A stretch of DNA of 64,000 bases, from the NCBI RefSeq assembly GCF_004522105.1, contig NZ_SPUJ01000005.1:186001-250000 (forward strand). Reading direction: 5' to 3'. Made by a program: the position numbers and the translations under genes. The notes beneath the pieces are model-generated. The model made no database searches. It was not told where the DNA came from and saw only the letters and a list, made by a program, of their open reading frames with translations. This document shows, in pieces, positions 42,622 to 51,439 of the stretch. The DNA is from Nocardioides sp. 1609. GTDB lineage: Bacteria; Actinomycetota; Actinomycetes; Propionibacteriales; Nocardioidaceae. Numbering within the stretch: position 1 is the first letter of the stretch; each line of letters begins with the position of its first letter.

Positions 42622-43221
42622 ATGGAGAAGTTCACCAGCCACACCGGCGTCGGCGTCCCGCTGCGCCGCAGCAACGTCGACACCGACCAGATCATCCCGG
42701 CCGTCTACCTCAAGCGCGTCACCCGTGACGGCTTCGAGGACGGGCTGTTCTCGGCGTGGCGCAACGACCCGACGTTCGTCCTCAACAACCCCGTGTACGC
42801 CGCGGGCTCCGTGCTCGTCGCCGGCCCCGACTTCGGCACCGGCTCCTCCCGCGAGCACGCCGTGTGGGCGCTGCAGAACTACGGCTTCAGGGCCGTGATC
42901 TCGCCACGCTTCGCCGACATCTTCCGTAGCAACTCCGGCAAGGCTGGCCTGCTCGCCGCGCAGGTCGACGAGAAGGTCGTCCAGCGGCTGTGGGACCTGC
43001 TCGCCGACCAGCCCGGTGCCGAGATCACCGTCGACCTCGAGACCCGCACCGTGCGTGCCGGCGAGGGCGTCGACGCGATCGAGGACTCCTTCGACATCGA
43101 CGACTACACCCGGTGGCGGCTGCTCGAGGGACTCGACGACATCGGCATCACCCTCGGCCACGCCGACGTGATCTCCGCCTTCGAGGCCGAGCGTCCGCGC
43201 TTCAAGCCCGCGACGCTCTGA
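42622..43221 (+). CDS. leuD: 3-isopropylmalate dehydratase small subunit
   Basis: 199 residues. Swivel domain partner of LeuC. Diagnostic segments are [37 protein letters not shown] and [19 protein letters not shown]. Starts 3 bp after leuC and clearly belongs to the same transcript. Length is that of usual bacterial LeuD (about 195-205). Confidence 0.96.
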   Translation: MEKFTSHTGVGVPLRRSNVDTDQIIPAVYLKRVTRDGFEDGLFSAWRNDPTFVLNNPVYAAGSVLVAGPDFGTGSSREHAVWALQNYGFRAVISPRFADIFRSNSGKAGLLAAQVDEKVVQRLWDLLADQPGAEITVDLETRTVRAGEGVDAIEDSFDIDDYTRWRLLEGLDDIGITLGHADVISAFEAERPRFKPATL

Positions 43222-43266
43222 GCCGGCACCTGCCGGCCGTCCTCCTCCGACCGACCGAGCTCGAAC

Positions 43267-43294
43267 CCGGACCGCCACGCGTACGGCGGTCCGG
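43267..43294 (+). terminator. Hairpin downstream of leuD
   Basis: CCGGACCGCC (43267-43276) pairs perfectly with GGCGGTCCGG (43285-43294). It begins 45 bp after the leuD stop. No T-run, so termination strength is uncertain. Confidence 0.5.
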
Positions 43295-43348
43295 CCGCGC
43301 AGCTCTCGGGCCCGCGGCCCGGCACCCCCAATAGGCCGAGAGCCCCGC

Positions 43349-43428
43349 GGTTGAGCGGGTCTGACGTCCTCCGAGCGGGTTGCTGCGCCCACCCGGTCGG
43401 TCGCGCGTGACGCGTTACCCGCTCAACC
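43349..43428. repeat. 12-bp inverted repeat GGTTGAGCGGGT with wide centre
   Basis: GGTTGAGCGGGT (43349-43360) pairs with ACCCGCTCAACC (43417-43428), and GAGCGGGTTG occurs again inside (about 43373). It lies in the 328-bp gap between leuD and hupB, upstream of the hupB promoter. No other copy is in this window. Confidence 0.7.
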
Positions 43429-43464
43429 ACGCAGAAATTGGGCCGACGGGTTGCGGCGTGGCGA

Positions 43465-43493
43465 TTGTGACGCGGCACACAAGTGCCTAGCGT
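43465..43493 (+). promoter_or_regulatory. Promoter of hupB
   Basis: TTGTGA (43465-43470) and TAGCGT (43488-43493) with 17-bp spacing, close to consensus. Predicted start near 43500, leaving a 50-nt leader with a GGAAGGGAAG ribosome binding site before the GTG at 43550. Confidence 0.7.
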
Positions 43494-43549
43494 GCAGGAG
43501 GAATGTCGGGCGTCTGTCCGGCGGCATCTGTTCTCTGGAAGGGAAGACA

Positions 43550-44311
<762 letters not shown>

Positions 44312-44323
44312 CCTGCCGCACCC

Positions 44324-44357
44324 GACGGGCCGTCCTCCTCCCGGAGGGCGGCCCGTC
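44324..44357. terminator. Terminator between convergent hupB and cofC
   Basis: GACGGGCCG (44324-44332) pairs perfectly with CGGCCCGTC (44349-44357), with an inner CCTCC/GGAGG extension. It is 13 bp after the hupB stop and 17 bp from the cofC stop, so it can work both ways. Confidence 0.65.
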
Positions 44358-44374
44358 GTCGTCCGGGAGCCCGC

Positions 44375-45031
44375 TCAGGCCGAGGGCAGGTCGAGCTCGG
44401 CGACCCGCCGCAGCGTCTCCGGGCCGACGCCGATGGCCAGGGCCGTGACGAGGTCCTCGACGTCGTCGACGTCGCGCCGCAACGACGCCAGGTCGCCGCG
44501 CACCGCGAGGGCGCCGCCGACCTGGTGCGCGTGCGCCGAGCCGGCGCCGAACGCCGGGTCGAACTGGTCGTACGGCGCCGTGTAGAGCACCGTGCCCGTG
44601 CCGTCGGCGTCCGCGACGTACGACGGCCCGCCCGGCACCAGCGCGTCGAGCGCGGCGTCCAGGTCGCTCGGGCGCAGCGCCGGCAGGTCGGCCAGCAGCG
44701 CGACCGGCTGGGAGTCCGGCCAGCGCCGGGCGGCCTCGGCGGCGGCCTGGCGCAGGGCGGCGTTCAGGCCGGAGCCGTCGCCGTCCGGGATCGCGCGGCA
44801 CCCCAGTGCGGCGAGGCGGGAGGCGAACGCGGCGTCGTCGGTGACGGCGAGGACCGCGCGCACCCGCCCGCTGGCCAGGCACGCGGCCGCGGTGTCGAGC
44901 GCGAACGCCTCGGCGAGGTCGCGGCGGCCCTGGTCGGAGAGCCCGCGCTGCAGCCGCGACTTCCCGCGGGCCGGCGGCTTGACCGGCAGCACGACGACGA
45001 AGGCGCCGTCGTCGGCGATGCGTGCGTCCAC
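44375..45031 (-). CDS. cofC: 2-phospho-L-lactate (or phosphoenolpyruvate) guanylyltransferase
   Basis: 218 residues. CofC/FbiD enzyme of coenzyme F420 synthesis. Nucleotidyltransferase fold: FVVVLPVKPPARGKSRL near the N-terminus binds GTP, VLAVTDDAAFASRLAALG, GLNAALRQAA and LLADLPALRPSDLDAAL (metal Asp). In mycobacteria the FbiD orthologue uses phosphoenolpyruvate rather than phospholactate. Located beside hupB and gpsA as in M. tuberculosis (Rv2983). Start GTG at complement 45029-45031; it diverges from plsC by 61 bp. Confidence 0.9.
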   Translation of the reverse strand: MDARIADDGAFVVVLPVKPPARGKSRLQRGLSDQGRRDLAEAFALDTAAACLASGRVRAVLAVTDDAAFASRLAALGCRAIPDGDGSGLNAALRQAAAEAARRWPDSQPVALLADLPALRPSDLDAALDALVPGGPSYVADADGTGTVLYTAPYDQFDPAFGAGSAHAHQVGGALAVRGDLASLRRDVDDVEDLVTALAIGVGPETLRRVAELDLPSA

Positions 45032-45092
45032 CGCTCGATCCAACCAGGTGGTTGCGCGGCTCGGGTGTCCTGGCCGAGTAGCCTGCGTCACT

Positions 45093-45872
45093 GTGAGAGT
45101 CCGCGAGTTCCAGGAGCCCCGGGGGTGGGCGTTCATCGTCGGGGCGATGATCCTCAAGCCGCTGTTCCTCCTCACCACCAAGCCGCGCTGGGTCGGCGGC
45201 ACCAAGATCCCGGCCACCGGGGGCTGCGTGGTCGTGATGAACCACGTGTCCCACGTCGACCCGCTCACCGCGGCGCACTTCTGCTACGACCACGGCCGGT
45301 TGCCGCGGTACCTTGCGAAGTCCGGGCTGTTCAAGGGCCGGGTGCTCGGCTACTTCATGCGCGCCGCCGGGCAGATCCCGGTGGAACGGGCCAGCGTCAC
45401 CGCCGTCGGCGCCTACGACGCCGCCGTCGCAGCCGTGCGTGCGGGGGAGTGCATCGTGGTCTACCCCGAGGGCACGATCACCCGCGATCCCGACCTGTGG
45501 CCGATGAAGGGCAAGTCCGGCGCCGCGCGGATCGCCCTCGAGACCGGGTGCCCGGTCATCCCGGTCGGTCAGTGGGGCGCGCAGGCGCTGCTGGCGCCGT
45601 ACGCGAGGAAGCCCGACCTGTTCCCGCGCAAGCCGATCCACATCGTCGTCGGCGACCCCGTCGACCTCTCCGACCTCGTCGACCGCCCGCGCGACGCCGC
45701 CGTCCTCGACGAGGCGACCGGCCGGATCATGGCCGCGATCACCGGGATCGTCGAGGCGTTGCGCCACGAGAAGGCCCCCGCCGAGCGGTTCGACCCGCGC
45801 AAGGCGGGCGTCTCGGAGATCGGCAACCCGCACGCGAGACCCAGGAAGTCGAACGAGAAGGAGTCCGGATGA
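45093..45872 (+). CDS. plsC: 1-acyl-sn-glycerol-3-phosphate acyltransferase (PlsC family)
   Basis: 259 residues. Membrane-associated acyltransferase adding the second fatty acid to lysophosphatidic acid. Motif I NHVSHVD (HX4D, about residue 49) and motif III VYPEGTITRDPDLWPMKGK (about 124) are intact, with one N-terminal hydrophobic segment (FIVGAMILKPLFLL). TAGCCT lies 8 nt before the GTG at 45093. It overlaps gpsA by 4 bp (ATGA), linking lysophosphatidate acylation to glycerol-3-phosphate supply. Confidence 0.9.
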   Translation: MRVREFQEPRGWAFIVGAMILKPLFLLTTKPRWVGGTKIPATGGCVVVMNHVSHVDPLTAAHFCYDHGRLPRYLAKSGLFKGRVLGYFMRAAGQIPVERASVTAVGAYDAAVAAVRAGECIVVYPEGTITRDPDLWPMKGKSGAARIALETGCPVIPVGQWGAQALLAPYARKPDLFPRKPIHIVVGDPVDLSDLVDRPRDAAVLDEATGRIMAAITGIVEALRHEKAPAERFDPRKAGVSEIGNPHARPRKSNEKESG

Positions 45873-46885
45873 GTGGGGCAGCGAACCCGAAGGTCGCGGT
45901 GCTGGGCGCCGGCTCGTGGGGCACGGCGTTCTCGATCGTGCTGGCCGACGGCGGCAACGACGTCGCGATCTGGGCTCGCCGCGAGGAGGTCGCCTCGACC
46001 ATCAACGAGCAGCGCGAGAACACCGACTACCTGCCCGGGATCCAGCTGCCGCCGCCGGTGAGCGCGACCCACGACGTCGAGAGGGCCCTCAGCGGGGCTG
46101 ACGTCGTGATCCTGGCGACGCCGTCGCAGACCCTGCGCGGCAACCTCACCGAGTGGGCGCCGTTCATCGAGCCGGACGCCGTGCTGGTGTCGCTGATGAA
46201 GGGCGTCGAGCTCGGCACCCTCAACCGGATGAGCGAGGTGATCGCCCAGGTCACCGGCGCCGGTCCGGAGCGGATCGCCGTCATCTCCGGTCCCAACCTG
46301 GCCAAGGAGATCGCGCGCCGCGAGCCGGCCGCGTCCGTCGTGGCGTGCGCTGACGAGTCGGTCGCGAAGATGCTCCAGACCCGGGTGCACTCCCCGGCGT
46401 TCCGCCCCTACTCCAGCGACGACGTCCTCGGCTGCGAGCTCGGCGGCGCCTACAAGAACGTCGTCGGCCTCGCCGTCGGCATGGCGGTCGGGCTCGGCTT
46501 CGGCGACAACACCACCGCCTCCCTCATCACCCGGGGCCTCGCCGAGACCGCCCGCCTCGCGATGAAGCTCGGCGCGAACCCGTTGACGCTGATGGGCCTG
46601 GCCGGCCTCGGCGACCTCGTCGCCACGTGCTCCTCGCCGCTCTCGCGCAACCGCACGTTCGGCGAGAAGCTGGGCCAGGGCATGACCTCCGACGAGATCT
46701 ACGCCTCCACCCGGCAGGTCGCCGAGGGCGCCAAGTCGTGCGCCTCGCTGCGTGCCCTCGCCGAGCGCTCCGAGTGCGACGCCCCCGTGGCGACGTACGT
46801 CGACGACGTCGTCGCCGGCCGGATGACTGCGCCCGAGATGATGGACGCCATCCTGGCCCGCGGGATCAAGTCCGAAGCAGGGTGA
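45869..46885 (+). CDS. gpsA: Glycerol-3-phosphate dehydrogenase [NAD(P)+]
   Basis: 338 residues. Reduces dihydroxyacetone phosphate to sn-glycerol-3-phosphate for phospholipids. Nucleotide loop VLGAGSWGTAFSIV (residues 11-24), ISGPNLAKEIARREP, catalytic Lys in CELGGAYKNVVGLAVG, and LMGLAGLGDLVATCSS with SRNRTFG. A ribosome binding site AAGGAG precedes the ATG. Coupled to plsC. Confidence 0.95.
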   Translation: MSGAANPKVAVLGAGSWGTAFSIVLADGGNDVAIWARREEVASTINEQRENTDYLPGIQLPPPVSATHDVERALSGADVVILATPSQTLRGNLTEWAPFIEPDAVLVSLMKGVELGTLNRMSEVIAQVTGAGPERIAVISGPNLAKEIARREPAASVVACADESVAKMLQTRVHSPAFRPYSSDDVLGCELGGAYKNVVGLAVGMAVGLGFGDNTTASLITRGLAETARLAMKLGANPLTLMGLAGLGDLVATCSSPLSRNRTFGEKLGQGMTSDEIYASTRQVAEGAKSCASLRALAERSECDAPVATYVDDVVAGRMTAPEMMDAILARGIKSEAG

Positions 46886-46947
46886 GGAACGACATCACCG
46901 GCTGACCCAGGCCGAGCCGCCCCGGCGAACCGGCGCCGGGGGGGCCG

Positions 46948-46993
46948 GTGGTCTCGACTCGGCTCGCTGGCGCTCGCCGGCTCGACCAGCGGT
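46948..46993. repeat. Copy of the GGTCTCGACTCGGCTCGCTGG repeat
   Basis: Matches the core at 32818 and 32912 almost exactly over 42 bp. It is flanked by GCCCCGGCGAGCCGGTGCC-like inverted segments (46996-47030) in the convergent gap between gpsA and the metB-like gene. Confidence 0.8.
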
Positions 46994-47034
46994 GGCTCGG
47001 CCCCGGCGAGCCGGTGCCGGAGGACCGGTGGCGG

Positions 47035-48141
47035 TCAGCGGGGACCGGCGGTGAGGGTGTCGAGCGCGGTCTCGAGGTCGGACCAGAGGTCCTCGACGTC
47101 CTCGATGCCGACCGACATCCGCACCAGCGCGACCGGGATGGTGGGGGACTCGGTGCGCCAGCGGCGACGCCGTTCGAACGTCGACTCGACGCCGCCGAGG
47201 GACGTCGCGTGCACCCAGATCCTGGTCTTGCGCACCAGCAGGTCGGCGGCGAGCTCGCCCTCGGCGAGGACGATCGCGACGATGCCGCCGAAGCCGGGGT
47301 AGCGCACCTCCGCGACGGCCGGGTGCTCCTGCAGCCGGGCCACCAGGGCCTGCGCGTTGGCCTGGGCGCGCTCGACGCGCAGGTGCAGCGTGCGCATCCC
47401 TCGGACGGCGAGCCAGGCCTCCATGGTGCCGGGCGTGGAGCCGGCGAGACCGCGCCGTCCCTTGAGCACCTGGTGGAGCTCGTCGTCGGCGGTGACGAGG
47501 GCGCCGATGAGGGCGTCGCTGTGCCCGGCGAGGTACTTGGTGGCCGAGTGGACGACGATGTCGGCGCCGAGCGGGATCGGCCGCTGGAGCAGGGGCGTCG
47601 CGAAGGTGTTGTCGACCACGACGTAGGCGCCGGCCTCGTGGGCGGCGGCCGCGATCGTCTCGATGTCGGCCAGCTCCAGGGCGGGGTTGGTCGGCGACTC
47701 GATCCACACCAGCGCGGCGTCCTGGCACTCGGCGACGACCGCGGCGGTGTCGGTGATGTCGACGAGGCGGCTCACCAGCCGCCCGCGGGCCTCCAGGTCG
47801 GCGACCGCCATCAGGCTGCCCTGGTAGGCGTGCTTCGGCAGCACCACCTTCGCGCCCTGGCCGACGAGGTCGAGGACGGTGGTCACCGCCGCCATGCCGG
47901 AGGAGAACGCCAGGCAGTGCCCGCCCTCCAGCGCTCCGAGGGTGTCCTCGAACGCCGACCACGTCGGGTTGCCGTAGCGGCCGTAGTCGATGTCGCCGCC
48001 GGCGACGTAGGTGGAGGCCAGGGTGATCGGCACGTTGAGCGGCTGGTCGGGCTCGTGCGGGGGGCGGCCGGTCGTGACCGCGAGCGTCGCGGGACTCATC
48101 CGGGGTGGGTTCGGGCCGGGCACGTCGCGCTGGTCGGGCAT
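47035..48141 (-). CDS. metB: Cystathionine gamma-synthase/lyase family PLP enzyme
   Basis: 368 residues. Cys/Met metabolism PLP enzymes: substrate loop YGRYGNPTWSAFEDTLGALE, CLAFSSGMAAVTT, VWIESPTNPALELADI, VVVDNTFATPLLQRP and PLP-lysine motif HSATKYLAGHSDALIG. Subtype (gamma-synthase, beta/gamma-lyase) is not decided by sequence reading. No homoserine acetyltransferase is nearby. TATCCT lies 6 nt before the ATG (complement of 48148-48153), partly overlapping the -10 of the divergent ddl gene. Confidence 0.85.
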   Translation of the reverse strand: MPDQRDVPGPNPPRMSPATLAVTTGRPPHEPDQPLNVPITLASTYVAGGDIDYGRYGNPTWSAFEDTLGALEGGHCLAFSSGMAAVTTVLDLVGQGAKVVLPKHAYQGSLMAVADLEARGRLVSRLVDITDTAAVVAECQDAALVWIESPTNPALELADIETIAAAAHEAGAYVVVDNTFATPLLQRPIPLGADIVVHSATKYLAGHSDALIGALVTADDELHQVLKGRRGLAGSTPGTMEAWLAVRGMRTLHLRVERAQANAQALVARLQEHPAVAEVRYPGFGGIVAIVLAEGELAADLLVRKTRIWVHATSLGGVESTFERRRRWRTESPTIPVALVRMSVGIEDVEDLWSDLETALDTLTAGPR

Positions 48142-48147
48142 GGTTCG

Positions 48148-48157
48148 AGGATAGGGT
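48148..48157. promoter_or_regulatory. Overlapping divergent -10 elements of metB-like gene and ddl
   Basis: AGGATA on the plus strand is TATCCT for the minus-strand gene (6 nt before its ATG); TAGGGT (48152-48157) is 7 nt before the ddl GTG. They share the TA at 48152-48153, in a gap of only 23 bp. Both genes appear leaderless. Confidence 0.6.
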
Positions 48158-48164
48158 CGGCGGC

Positions 48165-49292
48165 GTGACTGGCAGACGGAAGCCCCGTGTCGCCGTCGTC
48201 TTCGGCGGTCGCTCGAGCGAGCACGCCATCTCGTGCGTGTCGGCCGGGAGCGTGCTCGCGGCCATCGACCGCGAGCAGTACGACGTCGTCCCGATCGGCA
48301 TCGCCCGCGACGGCCGCTGGGTGCTGGAGTCCGGCGACCCCGCCCGCCTCAGCCTCGGCGCCGGCACGCTGCCGAGCGTCGACGGCCGCCGCGCCGCGGT
48401 GACCCTCGCGCACGGCACCGGCGACAACCAGGGCGGCACCGACCTCGTCGTCACCGACGCCGCCCGCCCGCCCGAGACCCTGGGCGAGGTCGACGTCGTG
48501 TTCCCCGTGCTGCACGGGCCCTGGGGCGAGGACGGCACGATCCAGGGGATGCTCGAGATGTCCGGCGTGCGCTACGTCGGCGCCGGCGTCCTGGCCTCCG
48601 CGGTCAGCATGGACAAGGCCTTCATGAAGGTCGTGCTCGCCGACGCGGGGCTGCCGGTGATGCCCAGCCTGACCGTGACGACCCGCTCGTGGGCCGCCGA
48701 CCCGGACGCCGTCCGCCGGCGGGCCGACGAGCTGGGCTACCCGCTCTTCGTCAAGCCCGCCCGCGGCGGCTCGAGCATCGGCATCTCGAAGGCGCACGAC
48801 GCCGCCGAGCTCGACGGCGCGCTCGCGACGGCGTTCGAGCACGACCCGAAGGTGCTCGTCGAGGTCGCCGCCGAGGGCGCGCGCGAGGTGGAGTGCGGCG
48901 TCCTGCAGGCGCTCGACGGCGTCCCGGAGACCAGCTCGCCCGCCGAGCTGAGGGTCACCGGCGCCCACGAGTTCTACGACTTCGAGGCCAAGTACGTCCC
49001 CGAGGAGGCGACCTCGGTCGACATCCCCGCGGTCCTGCCCGACGGCGTCGAGGAGCGGATGCGCGCGCTCTCCGTGCGCGCCTTCGAGGCCGTCGGCTGC
49101 GAGGGACTGGCCCGCGTCGACTTCTTCGTCATGCCCGACGGCTCCCTGGTGGTCAACGAGCTCAACACGATGCCGGGCTTCACCCCGCTCTCGATGTACC
49201 CGAAGATGTGGGCCGCCTCCGGCCTCGACTACCCGGCGCTCGTCGACCGCCTGATCGCACTGGCCCTCCAGCGCGACACCGGCCTGCGCTGA
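48165..49292 (+). CDS. ddl: D-alanine--D-alanine ligase
   Basis: 375 residues. Joins two D-alanines for peptidoglycan. VAVVFGGRSSEHAISCVSAG is the N-terminal Ddl signature; FPVLHGPWGEDGTIQG, MDKAFMKVVL, the ATP-grasp FVKPARGGSSIGISKA and the C-terminal VNELNTMPGFTPLSMYP with metal ligands are present. It is the D-Ala-D-Ala type (no lactate-ligase changes identified by eye). The last five codons and stop are the first copy of a 16-bp tandem repeat. Confidence 0.95.
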   Translation: MTGRRKPRVAVVFGGRSSEHAISCVSAGSVLAAIDREQYDVVPIGIARDGRWVLESGDPARLSLGAGTLPSVDGRRAAVTLAHGTGDNQGGTDLVVTDAARPPETLGEVDVVFPVLHGPWGEDGTIQGMLEMSGVRYVGAGVLASAVSMDKAFMKVVLADAGLPVMPSLTVTTRSWAADPDAVRRRADELGYPLFVKPARGGSSIGISKAHDAAELDGALATAFEHDPKVLVEVAAEGAREVECGVLQALDGVPETSSPAELRVTGAHEFYDFEAKYVPEEATSVDIPAVLPDGVEERMRALSVRAFEAVGCEGLARVDFFVMPDGSLVVNELNTMPGFTPLSMYPKMWAASGLDYPALVDRLIALALQRDTGLR

Positions 49293-49354
49293 CCCAGGCC
49301 TGTGCTGACCCAGGCCTGCGCTGACACCGGCCTGCGCTGACACCGGCCTGCGCT
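49275..49354. repeat. Five tandem 16-bp copies derived from the ddl 3' end
   Basis: GACACCGGCCTGCGCT and close variants repeat at 49275, 49291, 49307, 49323 and 49339 without gaps. The first copy encodes the last residues of ddl and its TGA stop starts the second. The last copy overlaps the palindrome that follows. Confidence 0.9.
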
Positions 49355-49423
49355 GACCCGTCACCTATAGGTGACGGGTCAGCCCAAAGTCCAGGCCGAC
49401 CCGTCACCTATGGGTGACGGGTC
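49352..49423. repeat. 32-bp perfect palindrome plus second copy
   Basis: 49352-49383 is a perfect 32-bp palindrome centred on CCTATAGG. A second, imperfect palindrome with 11-bp arms (GACCCGTCACC and GGTGACGGGTC) is at 49398-49423. Both are members of the family at 22421-22540. Confidence 0.92.
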
Positions 49424-49450
49424 AGCGGGGGGCGCACGGGTCGGCGTCAG

Positions 49451-49972
49451 TCAGTCGCAGCGGGTCACGAGCGGGAGGTGCTCCTCGACCAGGGGGGCGA
49501 GGTCGGCGATGGCGGCGGCTGCCCGGTCGCCGCGGTCGCCGTCGCCGGGCACGAACACCTCGACGACGGGGCGGTTGCCGGCCGCCGAGAGCGTGGCGTC
49601 GGCGTCGGGGTCGTCGAGCACCTCGTTCGGGATGTACCAGCCCACCCCGTTCGCGACCTGGCACTGCGCGGTCAGGTCGAACCCGTCGGGCGTGGGGACG
49701 CCGCAGGTCACGACCATGGCGGGATCGCCGTACGCCGCACCGAGGGCGTCGTCGGGCTCGACGTCGACCCGCTCCTCGTCGGCGAGGGTGTCGGGCAGGT
49801 CGGCGACGAACGCCGCGCAGGCGGCGCGGTCGGCGGCGTCCAGGTCGTGGGACTCGATCTCGACCGGCCCGCCGCACGCCGACAGCGCGCCGGCGAGGAC
49901 CGCCGCGACGGCCGAGCACAGCACGACGCCCCGGGTCCGGGCGGACTCGGGGCGTCGGGACCGGCGCTGCAC
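49451..49972 (-). CDS. DUF3515-family lipoprotein
   Basis: 173 residues. N-terminus has basic residues and a hydrophobic stretch ending in a lipobox-like LAGALSACG (Cys about residue 30), so it is probably an exported lipoprotein. The mature part contains CAAFVADLPDTLADEE, VVTCGVPTPDGFD, WYIPNEVLDDPD and ends LVTRCD, consistent with DUF3515, whose function is unknown. Next to ddl/thiL as in mycobacteria (Rv2980). Starts 3 bp after the Lrp-type gene on the same strand. Confidence 0.8.
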   Translation of the reverse strand: MQRRSRRPESARTRGVVLCSAVAAVLAGALSACGGPVEIESHDLDAADRAACAAFVADLPDTLADEERVDVEPDDALGAAYGDPAMVVTCGVPTPDGFDLTAQCQVANGVGWYIPNEVLDDPDADATLSAAGNRPVVEVFVPGDGDRGDRAAAAIADLAPLVEEHLPLVTRCD

Positions 49973-49974
49973 GC

Positions 49975-50211
49975 TCAGATGTGCACGACCGGGCAGGTCA
50001 GGGTGCGGGTGATGCCGTCGAGGTTCTGGACCTTGGAGACCACCAGCTTGCCGAGCTCGTCGACGTTGCGCGCCTCGGCCCGGACGATGACGTCGTAGGG
50101 GCCGGTGACGTCCTCGGCGAGGGTGACGCCCTTGATCAGGGCGATCGACTTGGCGACCTCGGCGGCCTTGCCCACGTCGGTCTGGATCAGGATGTAGGCC
50201 TGGACGACCAT
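49975..50211 (-). CDS. Stand-alone Lrp/AsnC ligand-binding (RAM) domain protein
   Basis: 78 residues, MVVQAYILIQTDVGKAAEVA. This is just the effector-binding half of Lrp/AsnC regulators, with no DNA-binding domain: VAKSIALIKGVTLAEDVTG and DVIVRAEARNVDELGKLV form the alpha/beta sandwich with effector gly/asp loop. Such proteins oligomerise and bind amino acids. A good ribosome binding site (GAAGGAGC) is upstream. Promoter TCGACA-N16-TAGGTT is seen on this strand. Co-transcribed with the DUF3515 gene. Confidence 0.85.
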   Translation of the reverse strand: MVVQAYILIQTDVGKAAEVAKSIALIKGVTLAEDVTGPYDVIVRAEARNVDELGKLVVSKVQNLDGITRTLTCPVVHI

Positions 50212-50282
50212 GGGGTTGCTCCTTCGGGACGGCATCGCGACGTTGCGTTGCTGATGGGCGCTTGCTGGGAGGTGCGGCGTCC

Positions 50283-50310
50283 AACCTATCGCGGGTCACG
50301 GACCTGTCGA
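50283..50310 (-). promoter_or_regulatory. Promoter of the Lrp-type/DUF3515 unit
   Basis: Minus strand TCGACA (complement of 50305-50310) and TAGGTT (complement of 50283-50288) with 16-bp spacing, about 72 bp upstream of the start codon. Confidence 0.5.
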
Positions 50311-50347
50311 TACCCGCGGTCCGGGGGCGGTCTGGTGGGATGGAGCC

Positions 50348-51337
50348 ATGGCACCCCCGCCCGACGCGACCTCGTCCCTCGGCCCGTCCGCGACGCTCGC
50401 GGACGCCGGTGAGTTCCGCCTGATCTCCGAGCTGGTGGCCCTCTTCGACCAGGGCGAGCACGTGCTCGTCGGCCCCGGCGACGACGCCGCCGTGCTGCGG
50501 ATCCGCGGCGGGCACGTCGTCGTCTCGACCGACCTCGTCGTCGAGGGCCGGCACTTCCGTCGCGACTGGGCCAGCGCCGAGGACGTCGGGCACCGCGCCG
50601 CCGCGCAGAACCTCTCCGACATCAACGCGATGGGCGGCCGCGCCCACTCGCTGACCGTCGGCCTGGCCGCCCCGGCCGACCTCCCGGTCACGTGGGCCCT
50701 CGACTTCGCCCGCGGCTTCGCCGCCGAGTGTGCCCTCGTCGGCGCCTCCGTCGTCGGCGGCGACCTGACCCGGGCCAGCGAGGTGGTCGTCGCGGTGACG
50801 GTGCTCGGCTCGTGCACCCAGGCTCCGGTGCTGCGCTCCGGCGCCGCGCCCGGCGAGGTGCTGGCGATCACCGGGCGCCAGGGCTGGGCCGCCGGCGGCC
50901 TGGCCGTCCTGGGGCGCGGGTTCCGTTCGCCGCGCGTCCTGGTCGAGGCCTACCGTCGTCCCGAGCCGCCGTACGACGCGGGCCGGGTGGCCGCCGAGGC
51001 GGGCGCCACCTCGCTCATCGACGTCTCCGACGGGCTGCTCGCGGACGCCGCGCACCTGGCCGCCGACTCGGGGGTGACGATCGACGTCCGCACGGCGGCG
51101 TTCGACGTGCCGGAGCCGCTGGTCGCCGTCGGCGCCGCGCTCAACAGCGACCCGGTGCACCTGATCCTCGGCGGCGGCGACGACCACGCCCTGCTCGCGA
51201 CCTTCCCGGACGCCGGCGCGGTGCCGCCCGGCTGGGCGGTCGTGGGCGAGGTGCGGGCGGCCGAGCCCGAGCAGGTCGGCGTCGTCACGGTCGACGGCTC
51301 GCCGTACGACGGCCCGACCGGGTGGACGCACTTCTGA
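50348..51337 (+). CDS. thiL: Thiamine-monophosphate kinase
   Basis: 329 residues. Phosphorylates thiamine phosphate to thiamine diphosphate. Recognised by VGPGDDAAVLRIRGGHVVVS, STDLVVEGRHFRRDW, VGHRAAAQNLSDINAMGG, SVVGGDLTRA and IDVSDGLLADAAHLA, all ATP/Mg-binding loops of the PurM-like fold. Situated next to the rpmB-dak2-recG group as in M. tuberculosis (thiL, Rv2977c). Confidence 0.95.
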   Translation: MAPPPDATSSLGPSATLADAGEFRLISELVALFDQGEHVLVGPGDDAAVLRIRGGHVVVSTDLVVEGRHFRRDWASAEDVGHRAAAQNLSDINAMGGRAHSLTVGLAAPADLPVTWALDFARGFAAECALVGASVVGGDLTRASEVVVAVTVLGSCTQAPVLRSGAAPGEVLAITGRQGWAAGGLAVLGRGFRSPRVLVEAYRRPEPPYDAGRVAAEAGATSLIDVSDGLLADAAHLAADSGVTIDVRTAAFDVPEPLVAVGAALNSDPVHLILGGGDDHALLATFPDAGAVPPGWAVVGEVRAAEPEQVGVVTVDGSPYDGPTGWTHF

Positions 51338-51439
51338 GCCGCGTCCCCGGCCCGCGGGATCGATGAGTTCCGGGCGGTGGCGGGGTCACAGCCTCCCAGG
51401 ACCGCCGGAGGGCCGGCGCGGTCGGACCGGAGGGGAACC

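Noticed and set aside
49275..49423. ORFs through the ddl downstream repeats
   Set aside because: Open frames here consist of repeated short peptides and lack ribosome binding sites; they reflect the repeats.
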